NCBI GenBank assembly: GCA_947450405.1
Contig: CANFVI010000091.1
Coordinates: 1 to 6,665, forward strand
DNA: 6,665 bases
DNA from: Flavobacteriales bacterium
GTDB lineage: Bacteria; Bacteroidota; Bacteroidia; NS11-12g; UBA955
Direction: 5' to 3'
Part shown: positions 1-6,085 of the stretch, one piece after another
Layout: each line of letters begins with the position of its first letter
Position numbering within the stretch: the first letter of the stretch is position 1
Program-made: the position numbers and the translations under genes
The notes under the pieces: model-generated
The model's input: the letters and a program-made list of their open reading frames with translations, nothing else
What the model was told of the DNA's origin: nothing
Databases searched by the model: none

Positions 1-671
1 AGGGGTAAAAATTCAGTTGTATTTTTCTTGGTTAAGGTATCAGCCAGTCGTTCAAGTTGGGATTTGGGCGCCCAATTATAAACTTCAGAATTATTGTTAT
101 AAATAATAAAATGGATATGCGGATTTGCCATCGCTTGGCGTTGAAACTCCTCAAAGATATGTTTGGTTTCAACTGAAATGGATTTTAAGAAATTGCGGCG
201 TGCCGGAATGTTGTAGAACAGGTTTTTAATTGCAATTGAGGTACCTTCAGGTGCAGTTTCTATGCGTTGTTCAATTACTTCACTCGCTTCAATTCTAATA
301 AACGTTGCAACTTCATCTTCTTTGCGTTTGGTTTTCATTTCAACTTGGGCAACAGCCGCAATTGAAGCGAGTGCTTCACCTCTGAAACCATAAGTATGTA
401 ATGAAAATAGATCTTCTGCTTTTCTAATTTTGGAAGTGGCATGGCGTTCCCAACACATTCTTGCGTCGGTTTCACTCATTCCTTTGCCATTGTCAATTAC
501 TTGCATCAAAGTACTACCGCCATCTTTGATCAACAATTTGATTTGTGTGGCTCCTGCATCGATACTATTTTCAAGAAGCTCTTTTACTGCACTTGCAGGT
601 CGTTGAACAACTTCTCCAGCGGCAATTTGATTTGCAACGGCATCGGTTAATAATTTTATGATATCAGACAA
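1..671 (-). CDS. mutL: DNA mismatch repair protein MutL, N-terminal part (3' end beyond window)
   Basis: MutL is the GHKL-type ATPase that couples MutS mismatch recognition to downstream strand removal. The first 223 codons are present, covering the ATPase domain. Visible motifs are NQIAAGEVVQRPAS (residues 14-27), the N-box KELLENSIDAGA (30-41) with the expected catalytic Glu31 and Mg-binding Asn35, DNGKGM (60-65) with the ATP-contacting Asp60, TSKI (79-82), GFRGEALASI (95-104) and, further on, the family motif NIPARRNFLK. I set the start at a TTG (671-669). An in-frame TAA at 686-684 stops the frame just upstream, none of the four codons between is a plausible start, and homologues begin with the same MSDII-type sequence. 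AAGGAGG lies seven bases before the TTG. The gene follows prmA after 37 bases and is probably its operon partner. The C-terminal dimerisation and endonuclease region is outside the window. Identification is very secure. Confidence 0.96.
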   Translation of the reverse strand, partial: MSDIIKLLTDAVANQIAAGEVVQRPASAVKELLENSIDAGATQIKLLIKDGGSTLMQVIDNGKGMSETDARMCWERHATSKIRKAEDLFSLHTYGFRGEALASIAAVAQVEMKTKRKEDEVATFIRIEASEVIEQRIETAPEGTSIAIKNLFYNIPARRNFLKSISVETKHIFEEFQRQAMANPHIHFIIYNNNSEVYNWAPKSQLERLADTLTKKNTTEFLP

Positions 672-678
672 GCTCTTC

Positions 679-685
679 CCTCCTT
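679..685 (-). promoter_or_regulatory. Strong Shine-Dalgarno sequence of mutL
   Basis: The minus strand reads AAGGAGG, a near-perfect complement to the 3' end of 16S rRNA, seven bases before the TTG start of mutL. It decides the start: the frame is closed by TAA at 686-684 and there is no ATG between. The other starts in this window have no comparable element, as usual in Bacteroidota. It may compensate for the weak TTG codon or help reinitiation after prmA (inference). Confidence 0.8.
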
Positions 686-708
686 AAGCAATATCCCCAA
701 ATTTACAA

Positions 709-1557
709 TCACTTTTTCAGATAACCCAACACACCCCATTCATTGCGGGTGTTTTCTGCAATTTTTTCTAAAGATTTCTCCAAACATACGGAGTTAACCA
801 ATTGCAAATCTACTATTTGAAGTCCACTAATTAATATCAAACCATTTGGTTTTAGAACCCTTAAATAGGCATCCAAATCGTTCAAAATCACTTCTCTATG
901 TATGTTTGCTAAAATCACATCAAAATAATCGTTGGTATAGTTTTCTAAAGTTTCTGCAGTACCGAGTAGCATTTCAGTTACTCCGCAATGATTGATTGCA
1001 ACATTGTCGTTGGCATTGTCTACTACCCAATCATCAATTTCAATTCCAGTAACTTTTTTTGCACCTAGTTTTTCGGCAACAATTCCCAAAATTCCTGTTC
1101 CAGCGCCCATGTCTAATACTGTTGCATTTTCTATTTTGTCAATGTTTTTCAACATTTCTAGAATCATTAAATGCGTGGTAGAATGGTGACCTGTTCCAAA
1201 GCTCATGCGGGGTTCAATTGTAATTACAATTCCTTCAGTTACTTCAGGGTGGAAAGTTGCACGGATATGCACATTTTCAATTTGAAGGGGATTAAAAAAA
1301 TTCTTTTCCCAAAGGGCATTCCAATTCTCTTTTTCTTGGTATTCCCATGTTAAATTGGAAGAGAAGTTTGATAAAATATCTTCAATTTCAGCTTTATCAG
1401 CATCAGAAATATCGGAGCCTTTGGCATGTGCAATTACAATGTCATTTTCAGTATTGAAATAATTGAATGGATATTCACTAATTAAGGCAACAATAATCTC
1501 TTTAAATTCTTCTTCCGTTGAATTAGGTAGGATGGTTAATGAAATGAAATCTGACAT
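709..1557 (-). CDS. prmA: Ribosomal protein L11 methyltransferase PrmA
   Basis: PrmA is a cytoplasmic SAM-dependent enzyme that methylates ribosomal protein L11. At 282 residues it matches the family length. The N-terminal substrate-recognition part (about 1-90) contains the W(N)xLWEKNFFNPLQI segment near 79-93. The typical FGTGHHSTT motif is at 120-128. The Rossmann-fold SAM-binding motif I, VLDMGAGTGILGI, is at 147-159, with the acidic end of strand 2 in GIEID (171-175). The motif IV-like LANIH is at 216-220, where many relatives have LANIN. The ATG directly follows the TAA of the upstream lipoprotein gene (TAAATG), which suggests translational coupling, and there is no Shine-Dalgarno. mutL begins 37 bases downstream. 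No promoter of its own is evident, so transcription probably comes from upstream. Identification is secure. Confidence 0.95.
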   Translation of the reverse strand: MSDFISLTILPNSTEEEFKEIIVALISEYPFNYFNTENDIVIAHAKGSDISDADKAEIEDILSNFSSNLTWEYQEKENWNALWEKNFFNPLQIENVHIRATFHPEVTEGIVITIEPRMSFGTGHHSTTHLMILEMLKNIDKIENATVLDMGAGTGILGIVAEKLGAKKVTGIEIDDWVVDNANDNVAINHCGVTEMLLGTAETLENYTNDYFDVILANIHREVILNDLDAYLRVLKPNGLILISGLQIVDLQLVNSVCLEKSLEKIAENTRNEWGVLGYLKK

Positions 1558-2763
1558 TTAATTTTTTACTGCAGATTGCATGTTACATTGTTTAAATTCA
1601 GCATTATAACCGATGTTATAAGGCAATTTTGCAGGTTTCTTTGCGGCATATTCCGCTTTCATATCAGGTTGAACCCTAGTTCTAAACAACTGAATGGTTC
1701 GAGTATATTCACCAAAAACCGTAACATTAAATCCTGAAGATTTTAAAATAGAAAAAGGAACACCGCTATCGTCTTGTAAAATACGTTTGCTATTTTTTGT
1801 CATGATGCCTCTTATTTTCGAGAAATAATCATTGTGCATCAAATAACTTGCAGCTTTAAAGAAAGAAACGATCTGTTTGCGGTTATTTAAAAATTTATAC
1901 AAGCCTGTGCCGTTTTTGGTAGCGCTAGCCGACAAACCTTTGTCGCTCAAGTCCCCAGAAATGTAAACTAGTTCTTTGACTACACCGTTTCCATTTTTAT
2001 CTTGAAAACCAATGCGAATCGCTTGGCGTTTGTGCGCAGTTGTACCCACTTCAATTTCTTTTGTTGGATTGCCATTTTCATCAATATCAAATGCTTTAAT
2101 GTAGGTGATTTGATATCCGAATTTCGACATGTAATAAAGGCAAGTATGGATGGTTCCGTTCAAATAACCCTTCGTGAAATCTACTTCCATACTTAACGTT
2201 CTAAAGAAACCAAGCTTGTGCGGAAAATAAAGAGATTGCTCTAAATTATTTAAATATTTTGCCAATTTAAGTGAGTCTGAATTTTCAACATCAAACAAAT
2301 AACCTGCAGGCTCTAATCCAACCATAATGATTGTATCTTGTTTAGGGAAAAACAAATGTGAGTAATAAAAATCACCTCCGGCAAAAGGATAAATAAGTGT
2401 TTTTGGTTCGTTTTCTTTTTCAAGTTTTGCGGCTGTAACCCATTCTGAAATAGGTTTGCTCATTCTATTTGACAATACCGACCATTTGGTGTTGGTATGT
2501 CGGGCATAATTCAACCAAATTTTGCGATTTTTTAATCCGGAATTTAATTGTTGGGTATCACCTGAAAGCAATCCAATGAATTTGCCATATTTAAATGGTG
2601 CCACTTCCGTAGTAGTGGTGGTTTTGTCTTTTGTTAAATTAGATTCTTTCTGTGAATTGACTTCTTTTTTAGTAGAATCTGTATGGTTCTGGTTGCTTTG
2701 AACTTGATTGCCTTGACAAGACATAATTGCAACGCTGAAAATTACAGTAAATGATGTACGCAT
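1558..2763 (-). CDS. Uncharacterised lipoprotein
   Basis: The predicted product has 401 residues. It opens with a short signal peptide (MRTSFTVIFSVAIMSC) whose lipobox I-M-S-Cys16 predicts lipid attachment at Cys16. The residues after Cys (QGNQ) lack the acidic stretch of known Bacteroidota surface-export signals, so a periplasmic-facing location is more likely (inference). A Ser/Thr/Lys/Asn-rich linker spans about 17-55, then a globular region. Recognisable but unassigned motifs are YPFAGGDFYY (125-134) and GLEPAG (149-154). Two Asp/Asn-rich turns, DIDENGN and DKNGNG, look like exposed loops. I vaguely recognise the YPF-GGD...GLEP pattern from uncharacterised proteins but cannot give a function. 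A longer frame begins at 2862, but it would overlap the SRAP gene by 49 bases and bury the signal peptide, so I chose ATG 2763. It probably heads the prmA-mutL operon. Confidence 0.82.
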   Translation of the reverse strand: MRTSFTVIFSVAIMSCQGNQVQSNQNHTDSTKKEVNSQKESNLTKDKTTTTTEVAPFKYGKFIGLLSGDTQQLNSGLKNRKIWLNYARHTNTKWSVLSNRMSKPISEWVTAAKLEKENEPKTLIYPFAGGDFYYSHLFFPKQDTIIMVGLEPAGYLFDVENSDSLKLAKYLNNLEQSLYFPHKLGFFRTLSMEVDFTKGYLNGTIHTCLYYMSKFGYQITYIKAFDIDENGNPTKEIEVGTTAHKRQAIRIGFQDKNGNGVVKELVYISGDLSDKGLSASATKNGTGLYKFLNNRKQIVSFFKAASYLMHNDYFSKIRGIMTKNSKRILQDDSGVPFSILKSSGFNVTVFGEYTRTIQLFRTRVQPDMKAEYAAKKPAKLPYNIGYNAEFKQCNMQSAVKN

Positions 2764-2773
2764 AAAATATTTA

Positions 2774-2781
2774 CAAATGTA
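2774..2781 (-). promoter_or_regulatory. Candidate -7 box upstream of the lipoprotein gene
   Basis: The minus strand reads TACATTTG, matching the Bacteroidota -7 consensus TAnnTTTG, ten bases before ATG 2763 in the 50-base gap after the SRAP gene. Transcription would begin only a few bases before the ATG. I find no TTG at the expected -33 distance, so this rests on the -7 box and its position. If real, it drives the lipoprotein-prmA-mutL unit. Confidence 0.45.
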
Positions 2782-2813
2782 CACTTTTTTGTTTGTGTTC
2801 ACTTTTTTAACTC

Positions 2814-3530
2814 TTAGAAAAGCGTAGTTTGATTTGCAATTTTCGCGGGTTCTATGGCCCATGATTCATTGCGATAATGTTTCGTGCTATTGAGTTTTTG
2901 TGATACTGTATGCGCTGTTAAATAGTCGTTGCTGCATGGTTTACATAAATCAAGTCTATCGGAGGCTGTTGAATTTAACCAGACTTTAATATTGTTGTTA
3001 TCAATAATAACAGGCATTCTGTGTTTCACATTGTGAATTTCAGACATCATTGAATTTGCTTGGGTAGTTAATATGGCAAAGCTCTTAACCGTTTCGCCGG
3101 TAATGTTGTTTGTCCAAATATCATAAATGCCGGCCATTGATAAAATTTCTCCATTTGTTGCATAAATATAGTGGGGAATTTTCTCTTTGTTTACTTGCTT
3201 CCATTCGAAGAAACCGCTTGCCAAAACAATACATGGATGACTTTCCCAGGCGCCATAAAACATTGGCTTTTCTATGGCAGTTTCTGAACGTGCATTTAAT
3301 GAATTTTTTCTAAGATCAATTGCTTGATCAACAGATTTTACCCAATTTGGAATTAACCCCCAATGCATATTGGTAATATCGAGTTCGTTGTCTTTTAAGC
3401 TCAGTATGGGCATTTCGGGATGTTCAAAACCACTAAAGAAGAATCCTTGTGTTGGCAAACTCACATCTTTAATTCCAAATTTAGATTTCAATGATTCCGG
3501 CGAAAAATTAATAGCGTAAGAAAAGCACAT
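2814..3530 (-). CDS. SRAP (HMCES/YedK-type) abasic-site DNA-protein crosslink protein
   Basis: SRAP proteins bind abasic sites in single-stranded DNA and form a protective thiazolidine crosslink through an N-terminal cysteine. The product has 238 residues, normal for the family. The start at ATG 3530 is fixed by biochemistry: Cys2 must become the N-terminus after Met removal, and the sequence reads M-C-F-S-Y. An in-frame ATG at 3572 would add 14 residues and overlap the divergent gene. Other active-site elements are LNARSE (78-83, Asn79), GFFEW (106-110, Glu109) and IHNVKHRMPV (165-174). By comparison with the common IHxRMP form, His166 is the likely catalytic histidine, with three extra residues before RMP. 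The last five residues are QTTLF, a fit to the sliding-clamp-binding pentapeptide. The gene diverges from the dehydrogenase-like gene and lies 50 bases before the lipoprotein. Identification is secure; the clamp motif is inference. Confidence 0.94.
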   Translation of the reverse strand: MCFSYAINFSPESLKSKFGIKDVSLPTQGFFFSGFEHPEMPILSLKDNELDITNMHWGLIPNWVKSVDQAIDLRKNSLNARSETAIEKPMFYGAWESHPCIVLASGFFEWKQVNKEKIPHYIYATNGEILSMAGIYDIWTNNITGETVKSFAILTTQANSMMSEIHNVKHRMPVIIDNNNIKVWLNSTASDRLDLCKPCSNDYLTAHTVSQKLNSTKHYRNESWAIEPAKIANQTTLF

Positions 3531-3533
3531 ATT

Positions 3534-3565
3534 CAAAGATAGTTTTTTACATTTGTCTAATGCAA
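3534..3565 (-). promoter_or_regulatory. Bacteroidota-type promoter of the SRAP gene
   Basis: The minus strand has a -7 box TATCTTTG (3541-3534) matching TAnnTTTG, preceded by TTG (3565-3563) with a 21-base spacer, inside the TTG-N17-23-TAnnTTTG range known for Bacteroidota. Only three bases separate the -7 box from the ATG, so the transcript would begin at or very near the A of the start codon. The -33 TTG lies over codon 2 of the divergent gene. Confidence 0.65.
3548..3555 (+). promoter_or_regulatory. Candidate -7 box of the dehydrogenase-like gene
   Basis: TACATTTG matches the TAnnTTTG consensus and lies four bases before ATG 3560, predicting a leaderless mRNA. The -33 position would fall around 3524-3530, over the start codon of the SRAP gene, where no TTG is present. 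It is back to back with the SRAP -7 box, six bases away. Confidence 0.5.
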
Positions 3566-4765
3566 CATCCAATTTTAATTGCGCTTATTAGAGAACGAAA
3601 AAATCCACCAGATAACCGTGTGGCACTCACTCCAGTTCAATGTGTTGCATTAAAAAACAGATTCCCAACAATTGAGATTATTGTAGAATCTTGTGCAACC
3701 CGGTGTTTTTCTGATGAAGCTTATGAAGAGGTTGGAATTGAAGTGAGAACCGACGTTTCTGCCGCCGATATTATGTTAGGCATTAAAGAAGTTCCAAAAG
3801 AATTCCTTATCCCTCAAAAAACATATTTATTTTTCTCTCATACCATCAAAAAACAACCATACAATCAATTGTTGTTAAAAGAAATTATCAAAAAACAAAT
3901 TCGTTTAATTGATTATGAAGTGTTGAAATGGGAAACGGGCCAAAGAGTTTTAGGGTTTGGTCGCTTTGCAGGAATTGTAGGCGCTTACAACGGTTTTTTA
4001 ACTTATGGTCAAAAAACAGGTTTGTTTCATTTAAATCCTGCTTGGCAGAGCATTGATTATTCAGAAATTTTATCAAATGCATTGGCCATAAAGCTTCCTC
4101 CAATAAAGATTGCATTGACAGGTGGTGGCAGGGTAGCGCAAGGCGCTTTAGATTTTTTGAGAAGCATGCGAATCAAAGAAGTTACGCCACAGCAATTTTT
4201 AAGCGTTCAATATTCTCAACCTGTTTTTGTTCATTTAAATAGTCCAGATTTATATTGTCATCCTGAGAAAACAAATTGGGATACACACTATTTTTACGAC
4301 CACCACAATGAATATCAAAGTTCTTTTGATTCATATACCAGGGTTGCCGATATTTTAATGAATGGAATTTATTGGACAAAAGATTTGCCAGCTTTATTCT
4401 CAAAAGAAGATACTGTCAGGGAGGATTTTCAAATTAAAGTAATTGCCGATATTAGTTGTGATGTTGAGGGCTCAATTCCCATTACGTATGATGCCACTTC
4501 AATTCAAAATCCAGTGATTGGGTGGGATAAAATAAATCAGGCACCTTGTAAGCCTTTTACAGAAAATAGCATCGATGTGATGGCTGTTGGAAACTTGCCA
4601 AATGAATTGCCCAAAGATGCATCTGAAGAATTTGGAGAATTGATGTTGCAGCATGTTTTACCTGCACTTTTTGCTGATAAATCTGCATTGATTGAAAAGG
4701 CAACAATTTGCGTTAATGGAAATTTAACCGACAACTTTAATTATTTAACCGATTATATAGCATAA
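3560..4765 (+). CDS. Alanine dehydrogenase/PNT-type, saccharopine dehydrogenase (LYS1)-like oxidoreductase
   Basis: This 401-residue protein has the two-domain layout of the alanine dehydrogenase/transhydrogenase superfamily: an N-terminal AlaDh_PNT domain (about 5-135) opening with LIALIRERKNPPDNRVALTP, and an NAD(P)-binding Rossmann domain with the glycine-rich loop TGGGRVAQGA (187-196). Lys76 in GIKEVP and His94 in FFSHTIKKQPYN correspond to the Lys/His pair used by yeast Lys1 saccharopine dehydrogenase. LGFGRFAGIVGAYNG (131-145) is a further conserved stretch. These features support a cytoplasmic NAD(P)-dependent amino-acid dehydrogenase, more like the LYS1 branch than true alanine dehydrogenase. 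No neighbour indicates the substrate, and I see no other lysine-pathway gene. The ATG fits the N-terminal fold and lies just after a promoter-like box. It is divergent from the SRAP gene and 45 bases before ndk. The family is secure; the exact reaction is not. Confidence 0.85.
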   Translation: MQHPILIALIRERKNPPDNRVALTPVQCVALKNRFPTIEIIVESCATRCFSDEAYEEVGIEVRTDVSAADIMLGIKEVPKEFLIPQKTYLFFSHTIKKQPYNQLLLKEIIKKQIRLIDYEVLKWETGQRVLGFGRFAGIVGAYNGFLTYGQKTGLFHLNPAWQSIDYSEILSNALAIKLPPIKIALTGGGRVAQGALDFLRSMRIKEVTPQQFLSVQYSQPVFVHLNSPDLYCHPEKTNWDTHYFYDHHNEYQSSFDSYTRVADILMNGIYWTKDLPALFSKEDTVREDFQIKVIADISCDVEGSIPITYDATSIQNPVIGWDKINQAPCKPFTENSIDVMAVGNLPNELPKDASEEFGELMLQHVLPALFADKSALIEKATICVNGNLTDNFNYLTDYIA

Positions 4766-4790
4766 TTGTCCTTTTAAATCACGAAATTTG
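4766..4790 (+). promoter_or_regulatory. Weak candidate ndk promoter
   Basis: TTG (4766-4768) and GAAATTTG (4783-4790) resemble the TTG/TAnnTTTG pair. However, the first base of the -7 box is G instead of T and the 14-base spacer is short. The box ends 20 bases before the ndk ATG. Read-through from the upstream gene is an equally good explanation. Confidence 0.2.
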
Positions 4791-4803
4791 CAGCGAAATT
4801 TCG
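4782..4803 (+). other. Perfect 8-bp inverted repeat just before ndk
   Basis: CGAAATTT (4782-4789) and AAATTTCG (4796-4803) can form an 8-bp stem with the six-base loop GCAGCG, ending seven bases before the ndk ATG. The stem is A/T-rich and no T-run follows, so it is not a convincing terminator. It could be an operator or an mRNA hairpin limiting initiation, or chance. Confidence 0.4.
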
Positions 4804-4810
4804 AAATCAA

Positions 4811-5230
4811 ATGACAACCAACCGTACTTTTACAATGATTAAGCCTGATGCTGTTGCAAACGGACACGCAGGAAAAATTTTAGATCACATTATTCAAGCT
4901 GGCTACAAAGTAGTTGCTTTGAAATACACACATTTATCTGCTGAAAAAGCAGGTGAATTTTATGCTGTTCATAGCGAAAGACCTTTTTACAAAGATTTGG
5001 TTGATTTTATGTCTAGCGGACCAATTTATGCTGCAATTTTAGAAAAAGACAATGCAGTTGAAGATTTTAGAAAAGTGATTGGCGCTACCAATCCTTCTGA
5101 AGCTGAAGCGGGTACTATCCGTAACTTATTTGCAAAAAGTATTGATGCAAATGCAATTCACGGAAGTGACAGCGACGAAAATGCTGCAATTGAAGGAAAC
5201 TTTTTCTTTGCTGAAAACGAAAGATTCTAA
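4811..5230 (+). CDS. ndk: Nucleoside diphosphate kinase
   Basis: Ndk transfers the gamma-phosphate of ATP to nucleoside diphosphates through a phosphohistidine, balancing NTP and dNTP pools in the cytoplasm. The 139 residues match the bacterial single-domain length. The N-terminus TFTMIKPDAV (6-15) is the family's first strand with Lys11. SERPFYKDLV (55-64) contains the nucleotide-site region, and TNPSEAEAGTIRN (93-105) carries Arg104. The signature NAIHGSDS (114-121) places the catalytic histidine at His117, the same number as in E. coli. The start is the only sensible ATG for the family fold, with no Shine-Dalgarno. The gene follows the dehydrogenase-like gene by 45 bases and is closed by a strong intrinsic terminator. 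Identification is very secure. Confidence 0.97.
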   Translation: MTTNRTFTMIKPDAVANGHAGKILDHIIQAGYKVVALKYTHLSAEKAGEFYAVHSERPFYKDLVDFMSSGPIYAAILEKDNAVEDFRKVIGATNPSEAEAGTIRNLFAKSIDANAIHGSDSDENAAIEGNFFFAENERF

Positions 5231-5249
5231 TTCTTTTTAACGAATATTG

Positions 5250-5275
5250 AAGGGCCGAAATTCGGCCCTTTTTTT
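5250..5275 (+). terminator. Rho-independent terminator of ndk
   Basis: AAGGGCCG (5250-5257), a five-base AAATT loop and CGGCCCTT (5263-5270) form a G+C-rich 8-bp stem, followed by a run of seven T (5269-5275). It begins 19 bases after the ndk stop codon. The T-run touches the ATG of the next gene at 5276. Confidence 0.9.
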
Positions 5276-6013
5276 ATGCCTAAAAAACACCAGAATTCTC
5301 GATTGGTTGGTATTGCCGACATCAAAATGTTGGAAGGACCACATACCCGTTTCACTGAATTTAAATTTGCAGTGAAAGTATTGTTTGAATTTATTAAAGG
5401 ATTCAGAAAGCTTCATTTTGTTGGTCCTTGTATTAGTATTTTTGGCTCTGCCCGTTTTGAAGAAAGTCATCCGTATTATCAGCAAGCTAAAAAAATGGGA
5501 GCTTTGGTCAGTAAAGTTGGTTTTACTGTTTTAACTGGCGGAGGCCCCGGAATTATGATGGCTGCCAACCAAGGTGCCAAAGAAGCAGGTGGCAAAAGCG
5601 TTGGTGTGAACATTGAATTGCCATTTGAACAAAAACACAATCCTTATTTAGATGTTTGGGTTGACATAAAATATTTCTTTGTGCGAAAAGTACTGCTTTT
5701 TAAATATTCATTCGGTTTTGTTGTTTTTCCTGGGGGATTTGGAACTTTCGATGAAATGTTTGAGGCTTTAACCCTCATTCAAACTAAGAAAATGCCTTGG
5801 TTTCCTGTGGTAATTGTTGGGGTTGAATACTGGGAAAAATTGAAAGAGCAAATTCATGTAATGAATCTGCAAAACACAATCTCGCCTGAGGATGAAAATC
5901 TATTTTTGGTTACCGATGATTTAGACGAAGCATTAAAGTATATTCAAGAAAAATTGGTACACCACATTCCTAAAAAGAAGGTATTCAAGAGAAAATGGTG
6001 GTTGGGCGAATAA
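5276..6013 (+). CDS. LOG-family nucleotide 5'-monophosphate phosphoribohydrolase (TIGR00730-type)
   Basis: LOG proteins, often misnamed lysine decarboxylases, hydrolyse the N-glycosidic bond of (cytokinin) nucleoside 5'-monophosphates, releasing base and ribose 5-phosphate. In bacteria the natural substrate is often simply AMP or another purine nucleotide. The 245-residue protein shows GPCISIFGSAR (50-60), the glycine-rich TGGGPGIMMAANQGA (87-101), the conserved Arg-Lys pair at 137-138 and the signature PGGFGTFDE (152-160) with catalytic Glu160. Its length, with an N-terminal extension of about 45 residues, fits the longer LOG group. The annotated ATG lies immediately after the T-run of the ndk terminator, so a downstream start at Met18 (ATG 5327) should be kept in mind. 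I see no TAnnTTTG box ahead of either start. Family assignment is secure; the substrate is not known. Confidence 0.88.
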   Translation: MPKKHQNSRLVGIADIKMLEGPHTRFTEFKFAVKVLFEFIKGFRKLHFVGPCISIFGSARFEESHPYYQQAKKMGALVSKVGFTVLTGGGPGIMMAANQGAKEAGGKSVGVNIELPFEQKHNPYLDVWVDIKYFFVRKVLLFKYSFGFVVFPGGFGTFDEMFEALTLIQTKKMPWFPVVIVGVEYWEKLKEQIHVMNLQNTISPEDENLFLVTDDLDEALKYIQEKLVHHIPKKKVFKRKWWLGE

Positions 6014-6035
6014 TGTCCCTCAAGAATATTACGCC

Positions 6036-6057
6036 ATTACCATTTTATTACCATTTT
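6036..6057 (+). repeat. Two perfect tandem copies of an 11-bp repeat upstream of the DHS-like gene
   Basis: ATTACCATTTT occurs twice head to tail (6036-6046 and 6047-6057) in the 77-base gap between the LOG and deoxyhypusine synthase-like genes. The unit is about one helical turn. The second copy ends 20 bases before the -7 box at 6078, so it covers roughly the -33 region. It may be a regulator site or part of the promoter; chance is possible in A/T-rich DNA. Confidence 0.5.
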
Positions 6058-6077
6058 TAGGTGTGCAATGCAAATTG

Positions 6078-6085
6078 TATCTTTG
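6078..6085 (+). promoter_or_regulatory. Candidate -7 box of the DHS-like gene
   Basis: TATCTTTG matches TAnnTTTG and lies five bases before ATG 6091, again implying an mRNA that begins at or within a few bases of the start codon. No exact TTG is found at the -33 distance; the closest is the TTTTTAG stretch at 6054-6060. Confidence 0.5.

Noticed and set aside
441..650. Plus-strand 69-codon open frame
   Set aside because: It lies antisense inside the mutL ATPase domain, whose motifs are unmistakable; no protein family is recognised.
992..1353. Two overlapping plus-strand open frames
   Set aside because: Antisense shadows of prmA with low-complexity, family-less translations.
2764..2862. Upstream extension of the lipoprotein frame to ATG 2862
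   Set aside because: It would overlap the SRAP gene by 49 bases and place 33 residues before a clear signal peptide and lipobox; ATG 2763 also follows a -7 box.
3531..3572. Upstream extension of the SRAP frame to ATG 3572
   Set aside because: It would hide the essential Cys2 behind 14 residues, overlap the divergent gene and include the promoter.
3888..4734. Three minus-strand open frames
   Set aside because: Antisense shadows of the dehydrogenase-like gene; no motifs, and no promoter or start signal.
4782..4803. Inverted repeat as a terminator for the dehydrogenase-like gene
   Set aside because: The stem is mostly A/T and is followed by CGAAATCAA-type sequence instead of a T-run.
5237..5485. 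Minus-strand 82-codon open frame across the ndk terminator
   Set aside because: It runs through the terminator hairpin and antisense to the LOG N-terminus; no recognisable domain.
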